64,000 nucleotides of DNA. It comes from Neodontobutis hainanensis. Taxonomy: Eukaryota; Chordata; Actinopteri; Gobiiformes; Odontobutidae. The notes beneath the pieces are model-generated. The model was not told where the DNA came from. It was given only the letters and a program-made list of their open reading frames with translations, and searched no databases. Shown piece after piece: positions 19,880 to 30,527 of the stretch. The position numbers and the translations under genes are program-made. The first letter of the stretch is position 1; every line of letters begins with the position of its first letter. The stretch spans positions 1,837,001 to 1,901,000 of the forward strand of contig JALDNG010000039.1 in the NCBI GenBank assembly GCA_024349245.1, read 5' to 3'.

Positions 19880-21265
19880 CACTCAATCAACATTCAAAAT
19901 GAAAGTGGAAAATTAAGAGAACCCTTAGAATTAAGCAATAATCTCAAGAAGGCGCTTCCTGTAACTGTGGATTAGACCTGCACATTGTTGAGTAGGAATT
20001 TTAGCTCATTCTTTCTGCAGAATGGCTTTAGCTCTGTCATATTCTTTGGACGTCTCATGTGTTTGGCCCTCTTCAAGTCAATCCATAGCTTCTTTGATGA
20101 GTTGATGTCTGGGCTTTAACTTGGCCACTCCAAAAAGCGGATTTTGTTTTTCTGAAGCCATTCTGCTGTGGACTTGCTCCAGGGTTTTGAGAGCAAGTCA
20201 GTTTCAGCTGACATACAACATCCTCACATTATCCTGAAGAAATGTCTTATATATTTATACTTATACTTCCCAGATATACGTGGGAATTTATCTTCCCCTC
20301 AATGATTGAAGCTGACCAGGCCCTGATGCATCAAAGCAGGCCCACATCATGATGTTTCCTTCATTATACTTTACAGTTGGGATGATGTTTTCACAATGAT
20401 ATGCCATGCTCTCTCTACACCAGATGTCTTGCTGTGTGTTTTTTGCAAATAGTACAATCTTAGTTCCATCAGTCCATAAAACATTTTGCCAGTACCACTG
20501 TGAGGTTTCAATGTGCTCTTTTGCAAACTTTAGACATGCAGCAATGTTATTTTTAGTAAGAAGTGTCTTCCATTGTGGTGTCCTGCCATGGATACCCTGC
20601 TTGTTCAGTGTTTTACATATTGAACAGAGATATTAGCAAGTTCTAATGATACCTTCAAATCTTTGGCTGTCATTGTTTCTTGTTGTTTCTTTATCTCACT
20701 GATAAATCTTCATTGTGCTCCTTGTGTCATTTTGAGTGGGTGCCCAATTACTGGTAGAGAGGCAACATATTCAACATATTTATATCTATTTGTAGTTTGT
20801 TACCGTAACTGTAGACTGGTGAATTTCTAAAGTCTTTGAAATAAGTTTATAACACTTCTCAGCTTTATTTAACGCAACAATTCTTCATCATAGTTCCTCT
20901 GAAAGCTCTTTTTGGCAAGTCATGGCTCACATAAGTGTGTTCTTCTTGTGCAGAGCAAACTTCAAAAGTTTGAGGGGTTTTTATCAGTCAAAGTAGCTGT
21001 AGTCCTCACCTCCAAATGTATTATCTTAACGAGACTCCAGATGTGCTAAAACCTGACTCCAATTAGCTTTTTGAGGTCAATAACTCAAGGGTTCACATAC
21101 TTTTTCCACAAGAACTATGAGGTTTTTAGTTGTTCTCAATAAAGACATGAAATATCAGAATGTTTTTGTGTAATAATTTTTAGACACGTTATGTTTGTCT
21201 ATACCCTTGACTTAGATAAAGGTCAGTTCACATTTTAAGACCAATACTGAAGTCTTGATGTACAA
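19880..21265 (-). mobile_element. Tc1-like element (family B), near full length, decayed
   Basis: The right terminal region (21120-21265, with CAATAAAGACATGAAATATC, TTTTTAGACACGTTATGTTT, GTCTATACCCTTGACTTAG) matches the isolated end at 57330-57470, and the transposase region matches 61190-61832 on the plus strand. Three pieces of one family are therefore present. The left end is not clear. The body is collinear with a roughly 1.4-kb Tc1 element. Confidence 0.75.
19930..20760 (-). pseudogene. Tc1-like transposase relic (family B)
   Basis: On the minus strand the family-B sequence runs from the N-terminus (about 20735) through the equivalents of AAKDLKASLELANIS, TLNKQGIHGRTPQ, AKEHIETSQ, YWQNVLWTD, NIIPTVKY and CFDASGPGQLQSLRGR. 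It continues to the equivalent of EWPSKSPDINSSKKLWIDLKRAKH, where the third acidic position falls. Multiple frameshifts and stops break the frame, including at the motif that should read DETK (GGAACTAAG here) and at the QDND motif (lost in a deletion near 20190). Inactive. Confidence 0.72.
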
Positions 21266-21299
21266 GACACGCAAATGAAGATCAGATATTAAAACAAAT

Positions 21300-21590
21300 A
21301 TGAAGTATATCAAAAATATATTTGGGAAAACACAGTTTAATGTTTAACAGAACTGGAACGGATTATCAGACCAAAATAAAAAATGTGCTTGTGCTTAAGA
21401 TCTATCTTTAAAAAGCTCTAATCATGCTAATAATGATCTGACAGTAACAGCAGGAAGTGAAACAAACTTTGTTGTATAGATTTGCGGACCTTTACCCTAG
21501 GCTGAGCGAGGGAAGGAGACGAGAGTGGAGAGGCATCTGCAACTGTTAGCAGCAGCCATTAGCTTGTTCAGCTCGGTCTGCGAATGAGGC
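21300..21590 (+). repeat. Unclassified dispersed repeat, copy 1 (inverted partner at 60150-60415)
   Basis: Shared series with the minus strand of 60150-60415: AGTATAT, AAAACACAGTTT, ACAGAACT, TTATCAGACCAA, AAAATGTGCT, TGCTTAAG/A, CCTAGGCTGAG, GGAGACGAGAGT, GAGAGGCATCTGCA, TTAGCAGCAGCCATTAGC, TTGTTCAGCTC. Collinear over about 270 bp. No coding, no family name. Confidence 0.7.
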
Positions 21591-21639
21591 GCTGCGAATG
21601 AGGCGCTGCAAATGCCGCGATTTGTGCTAATCACGCGTT

Positions 21640-21860
21640 GCAAATTGAGCAAATTGCGCATTTGATGTGTAAAACGCATCCAACACTTTGGCGAAAATTT
21701 GCACCGCATTAACTAATCAGGAACCTGCTCTGGCGTACGACGTAACAAACAGAGGCAAACCATAGAGGCAGAAATCCAAAACTACAATGGAGGACGAAGT
21801 TATCGGGGCAGCCTGTGGTCTAAGATACAACTTTGTAATTTTACAGAGCCAAAAAAACTA
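21640..21860 (+). mobile_element. PIF/Harbinger-like 5' end with start of an accessory ORF (copy 2)
   Basis: Homologous to the minus strand of 11940-12200 up to and including the ATG of ACAATGGAGGACGAAGTTAT (21783-21802), reading M-E-D-E-V-I-G-A-A-C-G-L. The start resembles fish Harbinger MADF proteins. Upstream AAATTGCGCATTTGATGTG resembles the AATTTGCGTTTGATGTGAAC at 26697-26717. The two may be ends of one element now split by Rex3 at 23291-26166, but they lie in the same orientation, so this is uncertain. Confidence 0.42.
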
Positions 21861-21929
21861 ATTTTAATTCATTAGAGTCGTATACATTGAACTAGCCTGA
21901 GCTAATTTGCCGTACTTTAGAACTAGTTT

Positions 21930-21983
21930 CTGACAAGTTTATGTGTTGTTTATTCACTGACAAGTTTATGTGTTGTTTATTCA
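21930..21983. repeat. Perfect 27-bp tandem duplication (two copies)
   Basis: CTGACAAGTTTATGTGTTGT-TTATTCA occurs twice head to tail without mismatch. The identity implies a recent slippage or misrepair event. Confidence 0.92.
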
Positions 21984-23225
21984 GAGGAAGTGTGCAGAAA
22001 GAAATAGAAGGGGGACATGTATTTAAAGGAAAAAAGAAAGGAGATGGAGAAGAGGAGTGGGTTAGCAGCAGGTTTACGAAAAAAGTAGAAATTCTCTGCG
22101 GTTCTATCTTTCTTCGACCCCTCGTCTTCCCACGAGACAACTGGACCGCAAAGTACAACCACCCCGAGGACCAGGGCGTGACAGAAGCAGCAGCAGGGCA
22201 TTCAGAGACAAGAGTAGTGCGGACAAGTGAAGCCACACAGGGATATGTGTGGTTGTGGACTTGTGTAATGCTCAAATGTTAACTTGTAATAATATTTAAT
22301 AATTTATCTATGTGTGTATACTGTTAATATTGTCATGGCAGTGCTGACATTTGATGCCAATGAGCCTGGTTCCCCTCTGCCAGAACCTGCTGCTGCTTCT
22401 GCTTTCCCTGCCCCATCCACATCTGCTGCTGTCTCCACAGGTGTGTACAGGCAATATATAAATCATACAATCATTTACAGTAAGCCCTCATAGGCTTTAT
22501 ATTCACATACAAACACAACCGTGGTGCTTTGTTAATGAGTTAATGTTTTTCATTTCAGAGAAGACCCAGTTCAGAAGCCTTTTGAACACATGCTCCATGT
22601 TCAGAAGATGAGATCTTTTTTGAGTCTGATCCTTTCCCTGCAGAGGTTACTGTCTTGGACGAAAGAATTTGTCAAATATCAAATACATACATTAATTTAT
22701 AAAAGCAGCAAAGTTCTGCTTCATTTGGATCCCACCGTATAGTTTTAAAAATGAGGCAGCTGTGACTGCAGGAAAAAAACAGACTCTCTTTTCTCCTCTC
22801 CTTCACTTTAGGCCCTCTCTCTTCACTCTTTCAAGCAAGATTCTTTTATTCCTGCTTGTAAATAGTGCATTATGTTTTGTGTATAGTTTAATATTTCCAA
22901 TTTTTTTATAAATGTTTTATAATGATTAAAGGTTTTGATGTGTTTGTGCCCATAGTCATCATAATTTATATTTGTTAAAAAAAACATTTCAATATTTCAG
23001 ACTAATTTATTTATAAAATAAAATAGAAGAAATGTTCACTATTTAAGACTAGAATACTAATGGTTAACATTTGCTACACAATAATAAGAATACAGTAAGA
23101 AATCTAATAGTTATTTATAATTGGACCAGTGTTGTGGTATTAATAAGAAACAAGCTATGAGTCAGATGAAATTCCTTTTGGAGGATGGCTCCATTTAAAA
23201 AATAAATAAACACAAATAAGAGATT
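21984..23225. other. Unassigned stretch, possible exon of a transposon accessory ORF
   Basis: An ATG at about 22336 opens M-A-V-L-T-F-D-A-N-E-P-G then an alanine/proline/serine-rich tail (PLPEPAAASAFPAPSTSAA). It runs into CACAGGTGTGT, a possible splice donor at about 22440, and a possible acceptor TTTCATTTCAG sits at about 22559. Ala/Pro-rich linkers are common in Harbinger accessory proteins, but nothing diagnostic remains. The rest of the stretch is AT-rich. Confidence 0.25.
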
Positions 23226-23262
23226 TAAATTTACAGTTAGTCATTTAGCAGACTTTTTAGAG
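23224..23262 (-). repeat. SINE 3'-tail fragment
   Basis: AAATTTACAGTTAGTCATTT-AGCAGAC is the antisense of the common fish SINE tail GTCTGCTAAATGA..TAAATGTAAAT. The plus-strand equivalent is at 54780-54832. Only the tail is left. Confidence 0.55.
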
Positions 23263-23290
23263 ATACAACACAATGTTATAAATACAATTA

Positions 23291-26166
23291 CAAGAGGAAC
23301 CATAAGGGGCTGGTGCAAAGTGGATTGGGTGGCAGTCGAAGGCAGAGGCCTCAGCAACCCAATCCCCGGACAAGGAATCTGGCTCTAGGGACATGGAATG
23401 TCACCTCGCTGGCGGGTAAGGAGCCTGAGCTTGTGCGGGAGTTTGAGAGATACCGACTAGAGATAGTCGGGCTCACCTCCACGCACAGCTTGGGCTCTGG
23501 AACCGAACTCCTCGAGAGAGGCTGGACTCTCTACTACTCTGGAGTTACCTGCGGTGAGAGGTGGGTTTGCTCATAGCCCCCCAGCTCAGCCGCCATGTGT
23601 TGGAGTTCACCCCGGTGAACGAGAGGGTCGCTTCCCTGCGCCTTTGGGTCGGGGATAGGTATCTCACTGTTGTTTGTGTTTACGGGCCAAATGGCAGTGC
23701 AGAGTACCCGGCCTTCTTGGAGTCTCTGGGAGGGGTCCTGGAAAGTGCCCCGACCGGGGACTCCATTGTTCTACTGGGGGACTTCAACGCTCCCGTGGGC
23801 AGCGACAGTGACACCTAAGGGTCACCTAAGCATAAGGGTGTTCATTAGTGCATGTGGCACCAGGACACCCTAGGCCAGAGATCGATGATCGACTTTGTAG
23901 TTGTTTCATCTGACCTCCGGCCGTATGTCTTGGACACTCGGGTGAAGAGAGGGGCGGAGCTGTCAACTGATCACCACCTGGTGGTGAATTGGATCCGATG
24001 GCTGGGGAGAAAGCTGGACAGACTCGGCAGGCCCAAACGTACTGTGAGGGTTTGTTGGGAATGTTTGGCAGAGCCCCCTGTCAGAAAGAGCTTTAACTCC
24101 CACCTCCGGCAGAGCTTCGACCAGATCCCGAGGGAGGTTGGAGACTATGAGTCCGAATGGACCATGTTCTCGACCTCCATTGTCGACGCGGCCCCTCGAA
24201 GCTGTGGCCGTAAAGTCTCCGGTGCCTGTCGTGGCGGCAACCCCCGAACCCGGTGGTGGACACTGGAAGTAAGGGATGCCGTCAAGCTGAAGAAGACCTA
24301 CCGAGCCTGGTTGGCTTGTGGGACTCCTGATGCAGCTGATAGGTACCGGCAGGCCAAGCAGACTGCAGCCCGGGTGGTCGTGGAGGCTAAATCTTGGGTC
24401 TGGGAGGAGTTCGGTGAGGCCATGGAAAAGTATTATCGGTCGGCCTCGAAGAAATTCTGGCAAACCGTCCGGCGCCTCAGGAGAGGGAAGCAGTGCCCTG
24501 CCAACACTGTTTACAGTGGAGGTGGGAATCTGCTGACATCAACTGGGGATATTGTTGGACGGTGGAAGGAATACTTCGAGGATCTCCTCAACCCCACAGG
24601 CACGTCTTCCACTGAGGAAGCAGAGGCCGAGGGCTTGGAGGTGGACTCGTCCATCACCCAGGCTGAAGTCACCGAGGTAGTTGGGAAGCTCCTCGGTGGC
24701 AAGGCACCGGGGGTGGATGAGATACGCCCTGAGTACCTCAAGTCTCTGGATGTTGTAGGGCTGTCTTGGTTGACACGCCTCTACAACATCGCGTGGCGGT
24801 TGGGGACAGTACCTCTGGACTGGCAGACCAGGGTTAAGGTCCCCCTTTTCAAGATCTGAACCGGAGGGTGTGTTCCAACTACAGAGGGATCACACTCCTC
24901 ACCGGGAAAATCTATGCCAGGGTACTGGAGAGGAGAATGCGGCCGATAGTTGCACCTCAGATTCAGGAGGAACAATGCGGTTTTCGTCCCGGTCGTAAAA
25001 CAATGGACCAGCTCTATACCCTCTCCAGGGTGCTGGAGGGTTTATGGGAGTTTGCCCAACCAGTCCACATGTGTTTTGTGGATCTGGAAAAGGCATTCGA
25101 CTGTGTCCCTCGTGGCGCCCTGTGGGGGGTGCTCTGGGAGTATGGGGTCCGGGGCCCTTTGCTATGGGCTGTCCGGTCCCTGTACGACCGGAGCAGGAGC
25201 TTGGTTCGCATTGCCGGCAGTAAGTCAGACCTGTTCCCGGTGCATGTTGGACTCCAGCAGGGCTGCCCTTTGTCACCGGTCCTGTTCATTATCTTTATGG
25301 ACAGGATTTCTAGGCGCACCCAGGGGCCGGAGGGAGTCTGGTTTGGAGACCACAGGATCTCGTCTCTGCTTTTTGCAGATGATGTTGTCCTTCAGTGTGC
25401 ACTGGGACGGTTTGCAGCCGTGTGTGATGCGGCTGGGATGAGGATCAGCACCTCCAAGTCTAAGACCATGGTTCTCAGTCGGAAAAGGGTGGCTTGCCCC
25501 CTTCAGGTTGGTGGAGAGCTCCTTCCTCAAGTGGAGGAGTTCAAGTATTTTGGGGTCTTGTTCATGAGTGAGGGAAGGAGGGAGCGTGAGATTGACAGAC
25601 GGATCGGTGCATCTTCTGCAGTGATGCAGTCGATGTACCGGTCTGTTGTGGTGAAGAAGGAGCTGAGCTGTAAGGCAAAGCTCTCGATTTACCGGTCAAT
25701 CTATGTTCCTACTCTCACTTATGGTCATGGGCTTTGGGTCATGACCGATAGAACAAGATCCCGTATACAAGCGGCCGAAATGAGCTTTCTCAGCAGAGTG
25801 GCAGGGCGCTCCCTTAGAGATAAGGTGAGGAGCTCGGTCACTCGGGAGGAGCTCAAAGTAGACCCGCTGCTCCTCCACATCGAAAGGAGCCAGCTGAGAT
25901 GGCTCGGGCATCTGTTTCGAATGCCTCCTGGACGCCTTCCTAGGGAGGTGTTTCGGGCATGTCCCACCTGGAGGAGACCCCGGGGAAGACCTAGGACACG
26001 CTGGAGGGACTATGTCTCTCGGCTGGCCTGGGAACGCCTCGGTATGCCCCCGGAAGAGCTGGAGGAAGTGTCTGGGGAGCGGGAAGTCTGGGCGTCTCTG
26101 CTTAGACTGCTGCCCCCGCGACCCGGCCCCGGATAAGCGGTAGAAGATGGATGGATGGATGGATTT
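23291..26166 (+). mobile_element. Rex3 (RTE clade) LINE, longest copy in window
   Basis: The copy runs from the 5' phrase GAGGAACCATAAGGGGCTGG to a 3' tail of GATGGATGGATGGATGGA, the tetranucleotide end expected of Rex3. It contains the sequence complementary to the Rex3 RT primer site (CAGGGCTGCCCTTTGTCACC at about 25257), which supports the name. About 2.9 kb, close to full length for Rex3. Other copies at 39640 and 50690 extend slightly further 5', so this one is probably 5'-truncated within the leader. Confidence 0.93.
23313..26136 (+). pseudogene. Rex3 polyprotein: AP-endonuclease plus reverse transcriptase, broken
   Basis: Endonuclease motifs: LGTWNVTSLAGKE near the start, VVCVYGPNGS, LLGDFNAPVGSDSD, SMIDFVVVSSDLRP and STDHHLV, where the catalytic Asp-His pair sits. 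RT motifs: GGKAPGVDEIRPEYL, QEEQCGFRPGR, FVDLEKAFDCVPR (first Asp), VGLQQGCPLSPVLF, SLLFADDVVL (catalytic FADD box) and FKYFGVLF. The C-terminal domain ends LRWLGHLFRMPPGR and RGRPRTRWRDY. Breaks: frameshift near 23560, stop at about 23816 with a deletion of roughly 30 codons before 23850, stop at 24857 with loss of the following residues, and a short deletion after FADDVVLQ. It nicks target DNA and reverse-transcribes from the 3' OH in active relatives; this copy cannot. Confidence 0.93.
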
Positions 26167-26225
26167 ACAGTTTTATACGCATAATACTATATTGACTGTA
26201 CTGATAACTGTTCAGAAGACTGTAG

Positions 26226-26735
26226 TTGACCACATAATTACTCATAATCACACCAAATATTGAATGGAGACATATGGACAGACTTGAATAGTAGTAGTTG
26301 GTGTCCTGGGGGAAAAAATCCTCGCACCGATTCGGGACAACAGGTCAACAAACCGGGGCCAGCTCAATGGGAAGTACCGTTAAAAGCGGCTGTCATCCGG
26401 GCGCAGCTCCTGGAGGAGTTTGTGAAATTCTCGGAGCTGGACCCCCACACAGCGCCGAATGGGTTCACACCATTTTTCACTATTTCAAAATAAATGGAGC
26501 ACATCTACTGTATTGACAAAATCCCTCTCAACCATTCTTCAACGAGACCAGAAGACAACCCGCCTGGCAGAAGCCCCTCCCATGACGCAAATTTGTGTCT
26601 CTTGTTAGGTGAATTTTACGTGCGAATAAAGCAAATTTCACGAGCGAATGAAGCGAGTAAACTGAAGATGTTCAATCGTCCAACTCCAATTTATTCACAC
26701 AATTTGCGTTTGATGTGAACATACTGTCAAAAATA
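26226..26735 (+). mobile_element. Possible Harbinger-like 3' end
   Basis: A frame around 26300-26490 reads R-D-N-R-S-T-N-R-G-Q-L-N then V-I-R-A-Q-L-L-E-E-F-V-K-F, which could be the last residues of a PIF/Harbinger nuclease. It is followed by GCGAATAAAGCAAATTTCAC and AATTTGCGTTTGATGTGAAC, a terminus style typical of fish Harbinger elements. Rex3 separates it from the possible 5' end at 21640. No catalytic residues are seen. Confidence 0.33.
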
Positions 26736-27705
26736 TAGAAAGGCCGAATAGTAGTGCTAACCACTCTGCCACCTCTTATTTCTATTTTAAAAACCTCAAA
26801 TTCTGAACCCAACAATTAATTCTTAATCTCATAAATAAATAAATAAATAAATAAAGTATGTCAATAGTATATTTGAAACATTTGTTAAATGACTGCATTG
26901 CTGCATAGACAGAGTACATTGGCACTCAAAAGGGAAGTTTAACACTTGTAATTTATTGAGAGTCACCTCACTGCTATGGTTTCTCTCTCTGGCTTGAGCT
27001 AGGCTGCAAAGAGGACAAAGGAACAGGCTGACAGATCAAACAAGTCGCTAAGTGCTCCAGACATTTGCCATGACACCATCTCTACACGAACAAAGCTCAA
27101 CTGGACATTGACCAGTCTCTGTCTCCAAATCTCCACAGACTCATACTCCACAGGGCAAGATAGGTGCTACTACCAAATTGCTAAATAGTACTAATAAATT
27201 GTGCAATATTTTCTCGTCTCCCATCTTTGGACAAACAGAGGTTTAGTGAATGATTTTAGAAAAAAGAGGGCTGAACCATTACCTCTCAAGTTTTATGTGA
27301 CTTGCATCTCAAAGGACCTCTTCTGGTCAGAAAACACAGCACCACTGGTTAAGGAGGCCCAGGAGCGACTGCACTTTCTTAGAGTGATTTGAATACATAA
27401 TCTCTAGCAAAAGCTGCAGGCATTCTGTAGGTTCTCTGATAAGAAATTGATGCTTTTTAAATAGTACTAAATTGGAACCATGAATTTCTTCTAAAAATAT
27501 ACCTAAATGAGATTTAGAAAGAGAAGATTGATGATTCTTGATGTGTGATATGGATGAGGCCTGAGGAAAGTGAGCTCTTATCATAGCCTCTTCGTGAGAT
27601 AATGTGACCTCAGCTGACTATCCTGACAGGTGGACTGAAAACAGAAGACTGATGAGCTGTGCACTGCTGCTTGGTAACAATAGTGCTTTATAGTGGTTAT
27701 AGTGG

Positions 27706-27709
<4 letters not shown>
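26736..27709. other. Unassigned AT-rich stretch
   Basis: Includes an AAAT-type microsatellite at 26826-26857. No coding sequence or transposon ends detected. Confidence 0.4.

Positions 27710-27773
<64 letters not shown>
27710..27773. repeat. (AT)n microsatellite, ~32 units
   Basis: Pure alternating AT immediately left of a Tc1-like element. The next (TA)n tract begins just after that element ends. Confidence 0.97.
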
Positions 27774-27776
<3 letters not shown>

Positions 27777-28552
27777 CAATGATGTGGAAGTTTCAAATTT
27801 CAATATTTTATTCAGAATACAACATAGGTGACATATCAAATGTTTAAACTGAAAAAATGTATAATCTTAAGGGAAAAGTAGGTTGATCTGAAATTTCATG
27901 GCATCAACACATCTCAAATTTGGTACAAGGTCATGTTTACCACTGTGTGAGAGCCCCTCTTCTTTTTATAAGAGTCACAAACGTCTGGTACTAAGGAGAC
28001 ACATTGCTCATTCTTTAGGACTGTTGTCCCATTCTTGTCTAATACAGACTTCTAGTTGCTCAACTGTCTTAGGTCTTCTTTGTCGCCTCTTCCTCTTTAT
28101 GATGCGCCAAATGTTTTCTGTGGGTAATTGATTTGGACATTTCAGAACCGGATCCTTCTTCTATGCAGCCATGATGTTGTAATTGATGCAGTCTGTGGTC
28201 TGGCATTGTCATGTTGCTTCCCCGAAAGAGACGACGTATGGATGGGAGCATATGTTGTTCTAGAACTTAGATACCTTTCAGCATTGATGGTGCCTTTTCA
28301 GATGTGTAAGCTGCCAATTGACCTAATATGTTGCAAATTGGTCCAGCTGTTGATCGTATATTCATTTAACTTTTCCGGCCTCTTATTGCTACCTGTCCCA
28401 ACTTTTTTGATGTGCAGCTCTCATAAATTCCAAAATGAGCCAATATTTGATGTTATTTTTGTTGTATTCTGATTAAAAAATTTAAATTTAAAACTTCCAC
28501 ATCCTTGCATTTTGTTTTCATTCATAATTTGTACAGTGTCCCAATGGGTCGT
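27774..28552 (-). mobile_element. Tc1/mariner-like element (family C), internally deleted
   Basis: It opens with GCAATGATGTGGAAGTTTCA and ends with TTCATAATTTGTACAGTGTC-CCAA. These are the two ends of a fish Tc1/mariner family that I recognise by phrases such as CATGGCATCAACACATCTC, CAACTGTCTTAGGTCTTCTT, CTTTATGATGCGCCAAATG and GGTCTGGCATTGTCATGTTG. About 780 bp remain of a roughly 1.5-1.7 kb element. The deletion spans most of the DDE core, between CAGATGTGTAAGCTGCC and AATTGACCTAATATG (about 28300-28330). No intact coding remains. Confidence 0.8.
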
Positions 28553-28561
28553 AAATGGGTT

Positions 28562-28563
<2 letters not shown>

Positions 28564-28640
<77 letters not shown>
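28564..28640. repeat. (TA)n microsatellite, ~38 units
   Basis: Pure TA repeat starting about 10 bp right of the family-C Tc1-like element. Confidence 0.97.
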
Positions 28641-28643
<3 letters not shown>

Positions 28644-28955
28644 TGCTGGGCAAGTTCACATGCTATTATTGCGGTAACAAAAGATGTCGGTCTGAAGAAC
28701 ATTCTTAGAATCGCCACCCTAATGACGCACCATCACAAGAATACACAAGTTGTATAAAAAGGAGAGGACTACAAAAGCGACGGCGTTTGCCCTACTACTG
28801 GACATCGCTAGGCAAACAAAATTAGCTTGCAGCGTTACAGTGCATTATCTTGATGAACAGCAGGAACTGCACTCACATGCTCTGACTGTAATGAAATTAC
28901 AAGAGAGACATTTATTTTGTTTACATTGTTATGTTATGATCGAGGCTCTGGACAT

Positions 28956-30527
28956 AAAGTGGGGATCGAAAGTTTGGGCACCCCAAGTAAAAAAATGTAT
29001 TAATGTGCATAAAGAAGCCAAGAAAATATGGAAAAAATCTCCAAAAGGCATCAAATGACAGATTAGACATCCTTATAATAAGTCAAAAAAGTTAGATCCA
29101 TCATTTACACTTTCAAAATAACAGAAAACAAAAAAATGTTGTCTGCAAATGTTTGTGCACCCTGCAGAGTTAATACCTTGTACTGCCCCCTTTGGCAAGT
29201 ATCACAGCTTGTAAACACTTTTTGTAGCTAGCCAAGAGTCTTTCAATTCTTGTTTGAGGTATCTTTGCCCATTCTTCCTTACAAAAGTCTTCCAGTTCTT
29301 TGAGATTTCTGGGCTGTATGTCACGCACTGCTCTTTTAAGGTCTATCCATAGATTTTCAATTATGTTGAGGTCAGGAGATTGTGAAGGTCATGGCAAAAC
29401 CTTTAGTTTATGCCTCATGATGTAATCCACTGTGGATTTTGAGGTGTGTTTAGGATCATTATCCATTTGTAGAAGCCATCCTCTCTTTAACTTCAGCTTT
29501 TTCACAGATGGCATCAAGTTAGCATCCAAAATTTGCTGAAATTTTATTGAATCCATTTTTCCTTCTTCTCGTGAAATGTTCCCTGTCCCACTGGCTGCAA
29601 TACAACCCCAAAACATGATCGATCCACCCCCATGCTTAACAGTTGGACAGAGGTTCTTTTCATTAAATTCTGTGCCCTTCCTTCTCCAAACATACCTTAG
29701 CTCATTCCGGCCAAAAAGTTCTATTTTAACCTCATCGGTCCACAGAACTTGTTTCCAAAATGCACCAGGCTTGTCTATATGTTCATTTGCAAACTTCAAA
29801 CACTGATTTTTGTGTTGAGGACGTAGAAGAGGTTTTCTTCTGATGAGTCTTACATGAAGTCCATATTTGTCCAAGTATCTGTTTATAGTGGAATAGTGTA
29901 CCACAACTCCAGTGTCTGCCAGATCTTTCTGGAGGGATCGTGCAGTCAAACGTGGGTTTTGACTTACTTTTCTCACAATCCAGGCGAGCCATTCTGTCTG
30001 ATATTTTTCTTGGTCTTCCAGATCTTGCTTTAACTTCCACTGTTCCTGATGACTGCCATTTCTTAATTATATTCTGAACAGAGGATATTGGCATCTGAAA
30101 ACGCTTTGCTATCTTTTTAAAGCCTTCTCCTGCTTTGTGAGCGTCAACTATTTTCAGTTTCAGTTTTTAGACAACTGCTTAGAAGAACCCATGGTGCTGA
30201 TTGTTGGGGCAAGGTCAGATGAGTCTGGGCATTTAAAACCTTTGAGATTGACATCAACTGGTCTATCCAGTTGATGATTGAGAACAATCCATGACACTGT
30301 CAGGTCTTAGCTTGCCAAAGGGGGCAGTACAAGGTATTAACTCTGCAGGGTGCCCAAACCTTTGCAGACACCATTTTTTTGTTTTCTGTTATTTTGAAAG
30401 TGTAAATGATGGAAATAAAATCTAACTTTTTTTGATTTATTATAAGGATGTCTGTCATTTGATGCCTTTTTGAGATTTTTCCATCTTTTCATGGCGTCTT
30501 TATGCATATTAATAAAAAGTTTTACCT
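28956..30527 (-). mobile_element. Tc1-like element (family D) with ~200-bp inverted ends, near full length
   Basis: Left end GTGGGGATCGAAAGTTTGGG, continuing through CATCAAATGACAGATTAGAC and CATTTACACTTTCAAAATAA to CACCCTGCAGAGTTAATACC. The right side carries the inverse of most of this (GGTATTAACTCTGCAGGGTG at 30332 to TATGCATATTAATAAAAAGT at 30502). The outermost part of the right end is lost after TTTTACCTTT (about 30527). Length and layout match an autonomous Tc1-like transposon. Confidence 0.9.
29165..30190 (-). pseudogene. Tc1-like transposase, best preserved in window but frameshifted
   Basis: N-terminus from about 30190: K-L-K-I-V-D-A-H-K-A-G-E-G-F-K-K-I, then MPISSVQNIIKKWQSSG, a paired-like helix-turn-helix, and a second DNA-binding segment GRPRKISDRMARLDCEKSKS. 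A frameshift near 29975 separates this from 29976-29389, an open run of 195 codons: ARSLQKDLADTGVVVHYST, VLWTDEVKIELFGRN (first catalytic Asp), GGGSIMFWGCIA, LLQMDNDPKHTSK (second Asp). A stop follows LKVLP, after which the frame continues P-S-Q-S-P-D-L-N-I-I-E-N-L-W with the third acidic residue. One frameshift, an early stop and the late break make it inactive. Confidence 0.92.

Noticed and set aside
21941..22282. 113- and 127-codon overlapping frames on opposite strands
   Set aside because: Neither shows a motif. They overlap the 27-bp tandem duplication and differ in no way from random frames in a purine-rich block.
23963..25967. Several antisense or overlapping frames of 60-166 codons opposite the Rex3 polyprotein
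   Set aside because: They are shadows of the Rex3 coding strand; the motif-bearing frame is the plus strand with known breaks.
27581..27847. Open frames rich in Ile-Tyr repeats on both strands, also at 28505-28757, 46758-47121, 61538-61801 and 63393-63686
   Set aside because: They are translations of AT or TATG microsatellites, which lack stops in these frames. No flanking coding signal.
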